A stretch of 64,000 nucleotides of DNA from positions 7,750,320 through 7,814,319 of the forward strand of contig NZ_AP022871.1 of NCBI RefSeq assembly GCF_011764565.1, read 5' to 3'. Below, one piece after another: positions 48,993-60,893 of the stretch (the first letter of the stretch is position 1; each line of letters opens with the position of its first letter). The stretch comes from Phytohabitans suffuscus (lineage in GTDB: Bacteria > Actinomycetota > Actinomycetes > Mycobacteriales > Micromonosporaceae). The translations under genes were made by a program, and so were the position numbers. The notes beneath the pieces are model-generated. The model was not told the DNA's origin. It saw only the letters and a list, made by a program, of their open reading frames with translations, and made no database searches.

Positions 48993-50416
48993 GTGCCGGC
49001 GACCCGGATCCGTCCACAATCGACTCTCGTCCCCGTCGCCCCGTATCGCCGTCCGCTGCTGCTGCTGTGCGTGCTTGTCGGCTCCGGCCTCGTCGTCTCG
49101 CTGGTCAGCACCCTGGGCCAGCCGCTGATCCCGGCGATCGCGGCCGACCACGGCGTCTCGGCCGGTGCAGCACAGTGGACGTTCACCATCTCGATGCTCA
49201 CCGGCGTGATGGCCACCCCGGCGCTGGGCCGCCTCGGCGACAGCAGCCGGGCCAAGGCGGCACTGCTCTGCGCGGTCGCCCTCGTGGCGGTCGGTGCCCT
49301 GGCCGCCGCGACGATCCCGTCGTTCGTAGTGCTGCTCGTCGCCCGCGCGCTGCAGGGGTGAGCCTGGGCATCATCCCGCTGACGATGGCCATCGCCCGCC
49401 AGTGGATGCCCGAGCACCTCGTACGTCCCGCGGTGGCCGCGCTGTCGGTGACCGTGGTCACCGGCTCGGGGCTGGGCTTCCCGCTGACCGGATACATCGC
49501 CGACCACCACGGGTACCGGGCGACGTTCTGGATCGGGGTCGCGCTGGCGGCCCCGACCGCGGCGGCGGTCGCGCTCGTGGTGCCCCGCTCGCCGGGCGCG
49601 GACCGCGGCGGCTTCGCGCTCGTCGAGTCGGTGCTGCTCGCCGCCGGCCTCGGGCTGGTGCTGCTCGCGGTCAGCCAGGCCACCGTCTGGTCCTGGCCGG
49701 CGCTGGCCGGGTGCGCGGTGGCCGGCACCGCCCTGTTCGCCTGCTGGGTGTGGCGCGCGCTGCGCTCACCGCGGCCGCTGGTGGACCTGCGCCTGTCCAC
49801 GGCCCGGCCGGTGCTCGCCGCGAACACCGCCGCGTTCTTTCTCGGCATCGGCATGTATCTGTCCACGTCGCTCGCCGTCCACATCGCACAGGCGCCGCCG
49901 GCGCAGGCGGGACTGGGCGCGTCGGTGACCGCGACCGGCCTGCTGATCCTGCCGCTGAGCCTGGCCAGCCTGCTGGCCAACCAGCTCACCCGCGCCGTGC
50001 TGGGCCGGCGCAGCCCGATCCTGGGCCTGGCCACGGCGGTGGCCGGCGTCGCCGCCTGCGAGGTGCTCCTCGCCCTCAACCGCGGCTCGCTGGTCGCCGT
50101 CGCGGTCGCCATGGCCGTGCTCGGCGTGGCGCTGGGCACGGCGTTCGCCCTGATGCCGTTCGTGGTGCTCGCGCACGTGCCGACCGAGGAGACCGGCGGC
50201 GCGATGAGCCTCAACCTGGTGCTGCGCCACCTGGGCGGGGCGGTCGGGAGCGCCGGCGGGATCGGCATCGCCACCGCCGTGGGGGAGGGGACCGCACACG
50301 GCTACACGGCCGCGTTCGCGGTCGCCGCCGCGCTCAGCGGCGCGGCCGCCGGGTACGTGCTGCTGACCGTGCTGGTGCGCACCGGCCTGGGAAGGCACGA
50401 CGGCGCGGTGCGTTGA
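48993..50416 (+). CDS. MFS transporter (frameshifted)
   Basis: About 474 residues with around fourteen membrane segments; DHA2-like drug:proton antiporters have this size. The first 123 codons end at an apparent TGA (49360-49362); one base added to the G-run 49356-49359 turns it into ALQGVSLGIIPLTMAIARQW and one protein. Motif A is visible around ALGRLGDSSRAKAAL. RBS aggag precedes the GTG. It may export a by-product or import a second substrate for the IclR locus. Confidence 0.88.
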
Positions 50417-50437
50417 CGCGGGGAGCGGGCGGTCCCG

Positions 50438-50455
50438 GCCGGCGGCAGCGCCGGC
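50438..50455 (+). terminator. Hairpin after MFS gene
   Basis: Seven-base stem gccggcg/cgccggc with loop gcag, 22 bases after the MFS stop and before the oxidoreductase operon. A moderate terminator candidate that separates the two transcription units. Confidence 0.45.
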
Positions 50456-50564
50456 ATGGGCAGGATCGAGCAAGAGTTCGGGAGCTTTCCACAATCGCCT
50501 GGGCGCGTTCGCCTGATTTCATGGTCCTCGACCGTCCATCCCCGCGACGCAGAGAGGAAGGTCG

Positions 50565-51103
50565 ATGGTCGACGACGCGCGCGGCGAGGTTTCCCTCCGT
50601 GTCAACGGCACGGCGCACCGATTGGAGGTCGACAACCGCAGGACGCTGCTCGACGCGTTGCGGGACAGCATCGGCCACACCGGGCCGAAGAAGGGGTGCG
50701 ACCGCGGGCAGTGCGGCGCCTGCACCGTGCTCGTCGACGGCCGGCGGGTGGTGTCCTGCCTGATGCTCGCCGTCGCCGCGGACGGTTGCGAGATCACCAC
50801 CGTGGAGGGCCTGGCCGGCGGCGGTGAGTTGTCGCCGATCCAGCAGGCGTTCGTACGGCTGGACGGGTTCCAGTGCGGGTACTGCACCGCCGGGCAGCTC
50901 TGCTCGGCGGTCGGGATGCTGGCCGAGCACGCGGCGGGCTGGCCCAGCGCGGTCACCGCCGACGTGTCGCCCGACCTCGCGGCGCCCCGGCTCGACGCGG
51001 CCGAGGTCCGCGAACGGATGAGCGGCAACCTGTGCCGGTGCGGCGCCTACCCGTCGATCGTGCGCGCCGTGCTGGAAACCGCCGCCCGCGGGCAGGTGGC
51101 CGG

Positions 51104-51107
<4 letters not shown>
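50565..51107 (+). CDS. [2Fe-2S] subunit of PaoABC-like oxidoreductase
   Basis: A 180-residue iron-sulfur subunit. The plant-type [2Fe-2S] cluster uses the cysteines in GCDRGQCGACTVLVDG plus the Cys in VVSCLML; the second cluster uses QCGYCTAGQ and NLCRCGAYPS. E. coli PaoA has a Tat signal peptide; this protein has none and begins directly with the ferredoxin fold, so the enzyme is probably cytoplasmic. It passes electrons between the FAD and molybdenum subunits encoded next. RBS gaggaagg. Confidence 0.93.
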
Positions 51108-52081
<974 letters not shown>

Positions 52082-52092
52082 AGGAGCCGAGC

Positions 52093-54196
52093 ATGAATGC
52101 CTTTGTCGCCGAGCTGGTCTCCGGCGCGGTCGGGGTCGCGCGGCCCCGGATCGAGGGCCGGCCAAGGTCACCGGCGCCGCCCGGTACGCCGCCGACGAGC
52201 CGATGCCGGACCTGGCGTTCGGCGCGATCGTGATGTCCGCCGTGTCGCGGGGCGGGTCCGCGACCTCGACGTACCGGCCGTCCTGGGCATGCCCGGGGTG
52301 ATCGGCGTGGTCGACCACCGCAACGCGCCCCGGCTCAGCCCGCTGGCCGGGACCTTCTTCGGCCCGGACGGCGGGCTGCTGATGCTGCAGGACGGCGTGG
52401 TCCCGTACGCCGGCTGCCCGGTCGCGCTGGTGGTGGCGCGGACGCCGGAGCAGGCGAAGGCGGCGGCCGACGCGCTGCCGGTGACCTACGACGAGCAGCC
52501 GCACGACACGCACTTCTCCGCCGGCCACCCGGCGGCCCGCCCGGCGTCGACGGTCTTCGGGGAGGACGCGAACGTCGGCGACGTCGAGGCGGAGCTGGCC
52601 CGCTCCGCGGTCGTGGTCGACGAGTGGTACCGCACGCCCGAGGAGCACTGCGGCGCCATGGAGCTGCACTCCGCGACCGCGTGGTGGGACGGGGAGCGCC
52701 TGCAGGCCGTCGACTGCAACCAGGGGCCGTTCATCGTCGCCACCGGCCTGGCCACGCTGTTCTCGCTGGAGCCGGAGCGGGTGCGCGTGCGGGCCGAGCA
52801 CGTCGGCGGCGGCTTCGGCTCCAAGGGGCTGTGCGGCCCGCAGCTGGTCCTGGCGGTCATGGGCGCCACGCTGTTCGGCCGGCCCGTGCGGGTCACCATG
52901 AGCCGGCACCAGGTGTTCCTGATGACGCCGCCGAGGCCGGCGACCGAGCAGCGGGTCCGCATCGGCGCCGGCGCGGACGGCAGCCTGCGGGCGATCGACC
53001 ACGAGGCGGCGTTCGAGGTGTCGCCGCTGGCCTCCTACGTCGAGAACTGCGTCGAGCCGACGAAGACCCTCTACGCCGCGGCGGCGATCCGGACCCGGCT
53101 CACCGCGGTCCCGCTCGACATCCTGCCGCCGTTCTCGGTGCGCGGGCCCGGGCTGACGCCGGGCTCGTTCGCCCTGGAGTCCGCGATGGACGAGGTGGCG
53201 GAGCGGCTGGGCCTCGATCCGCTCGAGCTCCGGCTGCGCAACGAGCCCGCCGCCGGTCCCGTGTCGGGTCTGCCGTTCTCGCGCCGCGACCTCGTCGCGT
53301 GCCTGCGGGAAGGCGCGCGCAGGTTCGGCTGGGCCGACCGCGACCACCGGCCGCGGACGCGGCGTGAGGGACGGCTGCTCGCCGGCACCGGTCTGGCCGC
53401 GACGGCGTTCAGCACCGGGGCGCTCCCGTCGTCGGCGTCGATCACCGCGGAGGCGGACGGGAGCTTCACGGTGGCCGTCGGCGCCTCCGACATCGGCACG
53501 GGCGCGCGCACCGCCTTGATCGCGGTCGCCGCCGACGCGCTGCGGGTCGGCACCGACCGGATACGTATGCGCATCGCCGACAGCGACTTCGGCCCCGCCT
53601 GGGCCGCCGGCGGGTCCCGGGGCACGGCGTCCTGGTCCTGGGCGATCACCGACGCCGCCGCGAAGCTGCGCGAGCGGCTGGGCGACCCGGAAAGGCCGGT
53701 GACCGTGACCGCCGACACCACGCGGGTGCTGGGCGGCCTGCCACCCCGCGAGCGGCACGCGTACAGCGCCATCTTCGCGCAGGTGACCGCCGACCCGGCG
53801 ACCGGCGAGGTGCGCGTGCGGCGGCTGCTGGGGATGTTCGCCGTGGGCCGGGTGGTCAACCCGCTCCTGGCCCGCAGCCAGGCGGTCGGCGGCATGATCA
53901 TGGGACTGTCCATGGCGCTGCACGAGGAGGGCGTCCGCGACCGGGCCTCGGGCCGGCAGGTCAACGCGGACTTCGCCGGCTACCACATCGCCGCCCACGC
54001 CGACGTGCCCGACGTCGAGGCCGACTTCGTCCCCGACTACGAACCCGACGACCCTTCGGGGATCAAGGGCGTCGGGGAGATCGGCACCGTCGGTACGGCG
54101 GCGGCGATCGCCAACGCGGTCTGGCACGCCACCGGGGTACGCCAGCGGACGCTGCCGATCCGCGTCGACCGCGTACTGGAGGACGACCCGCGCTAG
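52093..54196 (+). CDS. Molybdenum subunit of PaoABC-like oxidoreductase (two frameshifts)
   Basis: About 701 residues, the molybdopterin-cytosine-dinucleotide subunit that oxidises aldehydes or heterocycles. Markers: VGGGFGSKGLCG, SVRGPGLTPGSFALESAMDE, and the catalytic Glu in GIKGVGEIGTVG close to the C terminus. N-terminal repairs in G-runs at 52155-52157 and 52249-52252 join MNAFVAELVSGAVGVARPRI to VRDLDVPAVLGMPG. The three subunit genes form one operon. Xanthine oxidation is less likely than aldehyde oxidation given the PaoB-type partner. No accessory (PaoD/XdhC) gene is next to it. Confidence 0.9.
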
Positions 54197-54215
54197 CGCG
54201 GACCGGCACCGGCCC

Positions 54216-54253
54216 GGTCAGGGGCGGGGCGCGCGAGCGACCTGCCCCTGACC
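54216..54253. terminator. Hairpin between convergent genes
   Basis: Ten-base perfect stem ggtcaggggc/gcccctgacc with an 18-base loop between the molybdenum subunit gene and the convergent SDR gene. Confidence 0.55.
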
Positions 54254-54259
54254 GCCGGC

Positions 54260-55018
54260 TCAGAGGTTGTAGCCGCCGGACACGTCGATGTCCTGGGCGG
54301 TGATCCAGCGGCCTTCCTCGCCGAGCAGCGTCGCGATGACCATGCCGATGTCGTCGGGCTCGCCGAGCCGGCCGAGGGCGGTCTTCGCCGCGATGCCCGG
54401 GATCACCTCGGGGTAGCGCTCGAAGGCGTCGCCGGCTATGCGGGTGCGGGTGGAGCCGGGAGAGACGGAGTTGACGCGGATGCCGCGCGGGCTGAGCTCC
54501 TTGGCCAGGTAGCGGGTCAGCACGACCAGGCCGCCCTTCATGGTGCCGTAGGCGGAGTAGCCGGGCTCCAGGCCGGAGCGCAGGGCCGCGTTGCTCGTGG
54601 TGTTGACGATCGCGCCGCCGTCGGCCAGCAGCGGCAGCAGCGTCTGGGTCAGGAAGTACGGGCCCTTGAGCAGTACGCGCATGAGCGTGTCGAACATGTC
54701 CTCGGTGGTGTCCTCGAACATCGCCATCTGGCCGAGGCCGGCGTTGTTGACGAGGAAGTCGAAGGTGTCCCGCTGCCACGTGTCGCGCAGCGCCGCCGCG
54801 ACCGACTCGCGGAAGGCCGGGAACGCCGTCGTGTCGCCGACGTCCAGCGGCAGCGCGACGGCCGTGCCACCCTCCTTGTCGATCATCGCGGCGGTGTCCA
54901 GCGCGCCGGCCTCGTTGCCGCGGAAGGTCAGGATCACTCCCGTTCCGCGGCGGGCGAGCTGGACGGCGGCGCTCTGCCCGATACCGGAGCTGGCGCCGGT
55001 GACAATGGCGATCTTCAT
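54260..55018 (-). CDS. Short-chain dehydrogenase/reductase
   Basis: A 252-residue classical SDR. Cofactor motif TGASSGIGQ at 8-16, NNAG at about 90, catalytic Ser in NTTSNAA and YSAYGTMK with the Tyr-Lys pair four apart. The Arg after the second strand (LTFRGNE) suggests NADP(H). PGSTRTRI follows the active site. Not linked to the convergent oxidoreductase operon by orientation. Confidence 0.92.
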   Translation of the reverse strand: MKIAIVTGASSGIGQSAAVQLARRGTGVILTFRGNEAGALDTAAMIDKEGGTAVALPLDVGDTTAFPAFRESVAAALRDTWQRDTFDFLVNNAGLGQMAMFEDTTEDMFDTLMRVLLKGPYFLTQTLLPLLADGGAIVNTTSNAALRSGLEPGYSAYGTMKGGLVVLTRYLAKELSPRGIRVNSVSPGSTRTRIAGDAFERYPEVIPGIAAKTALGRLGEPDDIGMVIATLLGEEGRWITAQDIDVSGGYNL

Positions 55019-55070
55019 GGTTTACCCACCTGTCTCGTTGGTCGGGCGGTTGGCTGGTGCGTCGGCTACG

Positions 55071-55102
55071 CGATCTCGTCAGGCCGCGATCTCGTCAGGC
55101 CG
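55071..55102. repeat. 16-base tandem duplication
   Basis: Two exact copies of gcgatctcgtcaggcc, the second covering the stop codon of the methyltransferase gene. It looks like a recent slippage event and does not change the protein. Confidence 0.85.
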
Positions 55103-55790
55103 CGGGCTCGACGGGTGGCGGGCCACCGGCGGCGGCCTGCGCCGGGGTGCGGGGTCGGCGGCAGTAGTAGACGAACGCCGGCGGCAGGTTGGCCCACACC
55201 GTCCGGCTGAGCACGACCTCCTCGAACCGCGAGCGCAGCGCGCGCCGGAGCCGGCGGGCCGGCGGCGCCCAGCGCGTGTGCGTGTACGCGAAGGTGGTGA
55301 ACGCGCCGTGCGGGGCGAGGCCGCCGGTGACGGCGTCGAGCAGGTCGTCCTGGCGGTCCGGCGCGAACGCCGCCCACGGCAGCCCGCTCACGATCACGTC
55401 CGCGCGGCCGTGGCCGCGCCGTGCCAGTACGCCGCGCAGGCCGCGGGCGTCGGCCACCTCGACGTCGACCCCGGGGTACCGGGCGGCCAGGCGCGCGGCG
55501 AAGCGTGCGTTGATCTCGACGGCCAGGTGCCGGCCACGGCCGGCGAGCCGCCGCTGGACCGCCGCCGTGAACGCGCCCGTTCCGGGGCCCAGCTCCACGA
55601 CCAGCGGGGCGCCGTCGTGTGGCACGGTCGCGGTGACCAGGTCGGCCAGCGGCCGGCCGCTGGGCGTGACGGCGGCGACCGTGAACGGGTCCCGCAGGAA
55701 CTCGCGCAGGAACGCGGTACGGTCGTCGCCGCCGCGCGCCGGTGACGGCGGGGCGAGCGCCGCGGGTTCGGGCCCGGCGAGGGTGCTCAT
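55095..55790 (-). CDS. SAM-dependent methyltransferase (phospholipid-type)
   Basis: A 231-residue class I methyltransferase: SAM motif VVELGPGTGAFT, acidic residue in LAVEINARFA, motif IV in DVIVSGLPWAAF. The pattern around SGLPWAAF and RTVWANLPPAFVYYCRR is typical of the phospholipid/PmtA-like group. The ATG overlaps the stop of the esterase gene upstream (ATGA), so both may act on the same lipid or ester. Confidence 0.85.
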   Translation of the reverse strand: MSTLAGPEPAALAPPSPARGGDDRTAFLREFLRDPFTVAAVTPSGRPLADLVTATVPHDGAPLVVELGPGTGAFTAAVQRRLAGRGRHLAVEINARFAARLAARYPGVDVEVADARGLRGVLARRGHGRADVIVSGLPWAAFAPDRQDDLLDAVTGGLAPHGAFTTFAYTHTRWAPPARRLRRALRSRFEEVVLSRTVWANLPPAFVYYCRRPRTPAQAAAGGPPPVEPAA

Positions 55791-56785
55791 GGCGCGGTGC
55801 TCCGCGCGAGGTCGTGGGGCTGGCCGCTGTCGAGCGGGGCCAGCACCCGGGCGAGCCAGCCGTCGCGGGTGCGGCGGGCCGCCTCGGAGACGCGGGCGTG
55901 GGGGTACAGGGCGTCGAAGCCGTGGAAGCCGCCGGCCCAGACGTGCAGTTCGGCCTGGCCGCCGGCGGCCCAGATACGGGTCGCGTAGGCCACGTCCTCG
56001 TCGCGGAAGACCTCGGCCGTGCCGGCGTCGACGTACGTGGGCGGCAGCCCGCGCAGGTCCTCGGCCACGGCGGGTGAGACGTATCCGGGCACGCCGGCGC
56101 CCCCGCGGTCACCGAGCACCGACCGCCACCCGAACTCGTTCATCTCGCGGGTCCACACGCCCGGCTCGCCGGAGTACTGCCGGCTGGACGTGGTGTCGTT
56201 GCGGTGGTCGAGCATCGGGCAGATGAGCATCTGGGCGGCGATCGCCGGAGCGCCGCGGTCCCGGGCCATCAGCGTGACGCCGGCGGCGAGGCCACCGCCC
56301 GCGCTGATCCCGGCGACGACGACGCGGGCGGGGTCGACGCCCAGCTCGGCGGCGTGCTCCGCGGTCCAGAGCAGGCCGTGGTAGCAGTCGTCGACCAGGG
56401 TGGTGCCGGTGGCCTCGGGCGCCAGCCGGTAGTCCGCGGTGACCACCACCGCGCCGAACCGGCCGAGCCAGTCCAGGGGGATGTCGATCTGGGAGAAGCG
56501 GTCTCCCATGACCATCCCGCCGCCGTGCAGCCAGTAGACGCACGGCGCCGCCGTGGCGGGGGGCTCCGCCCGTCGCGGGCTGAAGATCGACAGCGGGATC
56601 CGGGCGCCGTCCGGGTTGGTGGCGGTGGCCTCGCGCCGCTCGACGGCGCGACCGTCGAGGAGGGCTTCGACCGGCGTCGAGGGGAACTGGCGGAGCTGCG
56701 CGAGCAGTTCGGGACTGAGGTCGGACGACAGGGGCATGCCGGCGAGCAGAGCCCGCAGCTCCGGGTCGATGTCGGGTCGTTTCAT
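55787..56785 (-). CDS. HSL-type alpha/beta hydrolase (lipase/esterase)
   Basis: A 332-residue esterase of the hormone-sensitive-lipase family. Oxyanion motif WLHGGGMVMGD, nucleophile Ser in AGISAGGGLAAG, Asp in YVDAGTAEVFRDED and His in GGFHGFDAL. Acts on short acyl esters, probably in the cytoplasm since no signal peptide is seen. Coupled to the methyltransferase gene. Confidence 0.92.
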   Translation of the reverse strand: MKRPDIDPELRALLAGMPLSSDLSPELLAQLRQFPSTPVEALLDGRAVERREATATNPDGARIPLSIFSPRRAEPPATAAPCVYWLHGGGMVMGDRFSQIDIPLDWLGRFGAVVVTADYRLAPEATGTTLVDDCYHGLLWTAEHAAELGVDPARVVVAGISAGGGLAAGVTLMARDRGAPAIAAQMLICPMLDHRNDTTSSRQYSGEPGVWTREMNEFGWRSVLGDRGGAGVPGYVSPAVAEDLRGLPPTYVDAGTAEVFRDEDVAYATRIWAAGGQAELHVWAGGFHGFDALYPHARVSEAARRTRDGWLARVLAPLDSGQPHDLARSTAP

Positions 56786-56821
56786 GGGTCGGCTCCTGAG
56801 GGGTTCGGTGGTCTCGGACGC

Positions 56822-57127
56822 TCAGAACGCGGGCTTTCCGCCGACGGGGACCGCGTCGCTGTACCGCGACTCGCCCGCCAGCAGCGGCTGGAGCTTCGCC
56901 ACGAACGCCTGCGCCTCGTCGGCGGCGAAGAACCGGGCGTGGGCCTCCTGGCTGGTCCAGCCCTCGGCGACGGAGACGACGTCCGGGTCGCCGCCGGAGC
57001 GGCTGACCAGGAAGACGACGCAGTCCTCGTGCGGCAGGGACGGCGCGTCGAGCAGCAGCGCGACCAGCTCGTCACCGCGGCCCGGTCGCGCGGTCATGAC
57101 GGCGTGGAACCCGTGGTTGACAGTCAT
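56822..57127 (-). CDS. Antibiotic biosynthesis monooxygenase-type protein
   Basis: A 101-residue ABM-domain ferredoxin-like protein (MTARPGRGDELVALLL, VSVAEGWTSQEAHARFF). Such small proteins are cofactor-free monooxygenases or stress proteins. The ATG at 57127 is chosen as the family start; an upstream in-frame codon at 57205 would add an unrelated tail. 36 bases upstream of the esterase gene and possibly cotranscribed with it. Confidence 0.8.
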   Translation of the reverse strand: MTVNHGFHAVMTARPGRGDELVALLLDAPSLPHEDCVVFLVSRSGGDPDVVSVAEGWTSQEAHARFFAADEAQAFVAKLQPLLAGESRYSDAVPVGGKPAF

Positions 57128-57369
57128 GGCGGTACATCTCCTCGATCCGGTGGCCTCTGGTGTGCTCCCACTCTTCGGCGTGGCCGGCCCGCGCTCATCA
57201 GTCATCTGTCTGCGACTTCGCGCGCCGCCGCGACCTGCGACTTAGCGGCCGGAGGGCGTCACCGGCGCCGGCCCCGGGCCGGGCGGGCGCGGGGCACCGG
57301 CCGCTGTCACGGGGGTGTTAGGTCGTTTGACAGATGTACGGCGGTGACCGGCGCCCGACCATCGAGGGC

Positions 57370-57981
57370 ATGACGAGGCCAGCAGGGCGGGGACACGCCG
57401 GACCGCCGCCACCGGCGGTACGCACGCGCGAGGTGCGCGACCGGGCCCTGTTCGACCTGGACGACGGGCCGGTCACGCCGTCCAACCGGGCCGAGCTGAC
57501 GGCGCTGGCGGGGCTGCTGAACGTGCTGCTGGCGAGCCTCGTCGTGTCGTCGTTGCAGTACGAGCAGCACGCGCTGCTCGTCCGCGCGCCGGCGGACCGG
57601 GCGGTGGCGGACTTCCTCGCCGCCTGCGCCGACCGTGACCGCGGGTGCGCGCGGCGGCTCGCGGCGCGGATCGGGCAGCTCGGCTTCGCCGCCGACCACG
57701 ACCCGCAGCACCTGGCCGCCCGCTCTCGGGTCGCGTTCCAGACGTTCCCGGACGGGGACCTCGCCGGCATCGTGACCCAGGACCTGGTCGGTACGCGGAT
57801 TCTCGTCCAGACGTTGCAGGAGGCCGTGCGCTGGGTCGGCGACGACGATCCCACCACCCGGCGGCTGCTGGAGCGGCTGCTGGAGGAGAAGGAGTCACAG
57901 GCCGCCCGGCTCAGCGCGCCGTCGTCGGCCGCCAGCCGGACGGCTACCGGGGATCGGAGCCCGACGACAGCGCGTCCCTGA
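57370..57981 (+). CDS. Ferritin-like protein with altered metal ligands
   Basis: A 203-residue four-helix protein resembling bacterioferritin/Dps (LLNVLLASLVVSSLQYEQHA, LAARIGQLG, DLVGTRILVQTLQEAVRWVG, RRLLERLLEEKESQA). The usual first Glu is replaced (LLNVLLA where LLNE is expected) and the EExH-type ligands are incomplete, so ferroxidase activity may be lost. Start at 57370, with gaggg upstream. Its last 38 bases overlap the convergent LAL regulator gene. Confidence 0.65.
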   Translation: MTRPAGRGHAGPPPPAVRTREVRDRALFDLDDGPVTPSNRAELTALAGLLNVLLASLVVSSLQYEQHALLVRAPADRAVADFLAACADRDRGCARRLAARIGQLGFAADHDPQHLAARSRVAFQTFPDGDLAGIVTQDLVGTRILVQTLQEAVRWVGDDDPTTRRLLERLLEEKESQAARLSAPSSAASRTATGDRSPTTARP

Positions 57982-60720
57982 GCCCGGCGCGCGAGGAGAC
58001 GCCGAGCTTGGGAAAGATCCGGTACAGGTGCGCGCCCACGGTGCGGTGCGAGAGGTACAGGCGCTCGGCGATCTGCTTGTTGCTCAGGCCGCTGGCCGCC
58101 AGCTGGGCGATCTGGTACTCCTGCGCGGTCAGGGCGGCCGGACCGTCCGGCGGTGCGTCGGAGAGCCGGTACTTGGTGGCGCGCAGCTCGGTGTGCGTGC
58201 GTTCGAGCCACGGCGCGGCGGCCATCGCGGCGAACCCCTCGCGCGCGGCGAGCAGGTGCCGGCGGGCCTGCGACGCGGACCTGGTCCGGCGCAGCCCCTC
58301 GCCGAGCGCGAGCCGGATCCGGGACGCCTCGAACAGCCACCGCTCCGCCTCGGGACCGGCCAGCAGCGCCTCCAGCCGGCCGGTCGCCGCCTCGTCGTCG
58401 AGGACGAGGACGTCCGCTCCGGCCTGGATCAGCGCCATCCGGCTGGACAGGCCGGCGACGCCGGCGGCCCGCATCGCCTCGACGTGCGCCCTGGCCTCGA
58501 CCGTCCGCCCGGTCCGGACCGCCGCCTCGACCAGGTCGAACATCACCCACGTGCAGTGCGGCACGTGCGAGGCGAGCACCCCGGGCGGGCTCATCGCGGC
58601 GGCGTGCAGGAACGCGGCGTCCCAGTCGCCCCGGCCCGACGCGGCCAGGGCGCGCGGATGGTGGGCGAACAGGGCGGCGGCCGACACACCGCGGGGCAGC
58701 GCCCAGTGGGTCATCTCGTCGGCCAGGGCGTACGCCTCGTCGAAGCGGCCCCGGCCGGCGGCGACGAGCGCCCGGTTGTAGCGGAAGTACCAGGCGAAGA
58801 ACGAGAAGCCGCTCGCCGCGCAGACCCGCTGCCCTTCGAGCGCGAGCCGCTCGGCCTCGTCCCACCGGCCGGCGAGGTAGCCGTCCAGGCACAGGTGCAT
58901 GAGGGCGCCGAGGTGCCGGCGTGCCGGACCGCCGTCGCGCCCCTGCCGGACGAGCCGCCAGGACGACTCGCGGCAGTCGGCCAGGCGGTCCAGGTAGACC
59001 GAGGCCGTGCCGATCCGCACGACGCGGGTGGGATCGTCCTCGTCCGGGAGCGAGTCGAGGATCGCGTCGATCCGCGGCAGCGCCGACGCCCCGGTGCGCA
59101 CCGGATCGGGAAACGTCCGGCTCGCCAGCGCGAGCACGTCGGGCGGCTGCGGCCGCAGCCGGCCCAGGGCCTGGAAGAACGGCTCCCAGTACTCGGGGCT
59201 GCTGCCGTACCAGCACAGCAGCAGCAACGTGTGCATGGCCTCGACCAGCGCCGGATCCTCGGCCCGGTAGCCGTGGTCGCCGGTCTCGATGGCGCCGACC
59301 AGCAGGCGGTGCGCGGTGTTGACGTCACCGTCGCCGTTGAGCATCAGGAAGGCGGCCGCGTTGGCCGCGTGCAGCGAGCCGGCGGGGTCCGGCGCCGCCC
59401 GGCGCGCATCGGTCAGCAGCGTCCTCGCGTCGTCGATCGCACCGCTGGCCTCGGCGCCGATGTACGCGGCCTCGGCCAGCCGCCGGCCCCGGTCGGAGCT
59501 GGTCGCGCTCAGCTCGGCGGCGCGGATCAGCGCCGCGACGGCGGCGAACGCGTCGCCGCGCAGCATGACGCGGTGCGCCGCCTGCTCAAGTAACGACGCC
59601 ACCTCCTCGTCCGGCCCGGCGGCGGCCGCCGCCAGGTGCCAGGCACGGCGTTCCTGGTCGCCGTGCAACGCCTCGGCGAGGGCGAGGTGCGCGCCGCGGC
59701 GCTCCTCGTGCGTCGACATCGCCACGATCGCCGATCGGATCAGCGGGTGCCGGAACGCGATCCGGGCCGTGGCGTCGTCCACGCGGACCAGCTGCGTGCG
59801 CTCCGCCGGGGCGAGGTCGGCGAGACCGGGCTCGCCGTCGAGGACGGCGCGGAGGACGCGGATGTCGCCGGTGCCCTCGAACGTCGCGAGCAGCAGCAGG
59901 CGCCGGGTCGGCTCCGGCAGGTCGGCGATGCGTGCCGCGAACACCGCCTGCAGCCGGTCGCTGAGTGGTACGACCTCCGACCGTGCCGCCGCGCGGCTCA
60001 CGGCGCCCACCAGCGTCGACGGCAGCTCCATCAACGCCAGCGGATTGCCCTGGGCGAGGTCGAGCAGCCGCTGCCGGATCCGGGCCGGCAGCTGCGGAAA
60101 GGTGACGTCGACCAGCCGCCCGGCCGCCTCGTCGTCGAGCGGCTCGACGACCATCTCCGCCAGCCCCCGCGGGTCGAGGAAGCTCGCCATCCCGGTCCTG
60201 GCCGACGCCAGCAGGCCGGCCCGGCAACCCTCCAGGCGGCGGGCGATGAAACCGAGTACGACGGCACTCGCCCGGTCGATCCACTGGACGTCGTCGACGA
60301 GCAGGACCACGGGTACGTCGCCGGCGACCGCCCTGACCAGCAGCAGAGCGGCGTTGCAGACCAGCAGCGCGTCCGGCGGCGGGCCGGCGCCGAAGCCGAG
60401 CGCGACCGCCAGCGCCTCGCGCGGACCGGTGGGCAGGCGGTCGAGGTCGGTGTGGACCGGCAGGAGCAGCTGGTTGAGGCAGGAGTAGCTGACGTCGGCC
60501 TCGAACTCCGACCCGGACGCCCGCAGCACCCGCATCCCGGCCGCGACCCCCAGCTGCGCCGCGGCGGCCATGAGGGAGGACTTGCCGACGCCGGGCTCAC
60601 CCCAGATCAGGCGCGCGTCACCACGCTCCCGCGCGCCGGCCAGGAAGTCGGAGATCCGCTCAAGCTCGGCGCGGCGGCCGAAGAGTTCGATGGTCGCCTT
60701 CCCTCAGTGCAGCCGGACAC
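57944..60720 (-). CDS. LAL-family LuxR ATPase regulator (frameshifted start)
   Basis: About 925 residues: Walker A GEPGVGKSSLM near residue 45, Walker B VVLLVDDVQWIDR, long helical repeats, and a C-terminal LuxR HTH (LTAQEYQIAQLAASGLSNKQ, SHRTVGAHLYRIFPKLGV). The frame has no ATG/GTG before Walker A; adding one base to the C-run 60701-60703 brings the GTG at 60720 into frame (SGCTEGKATIELFGRR). Second such regulator in the window. Divergent from an AraC gene; targets unknown. Confidence 0.85.
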
Positions 60721-60893
60721 CCAGGTCACATGGAACCAGGCCAAGAGCCCGAGCCGCTTGCTCAGAAGTCGCGAACCCTTGCTCGATCCTGCCCGATCCG
60801 GGATCCCGCCCGATCCGGCCGCCGGCGGCGCGGTCGCGCGGTCGCGGGTCTCTCCGGACCGGCCGACCCCGGACCGGGTGGTTCAATCGGTTG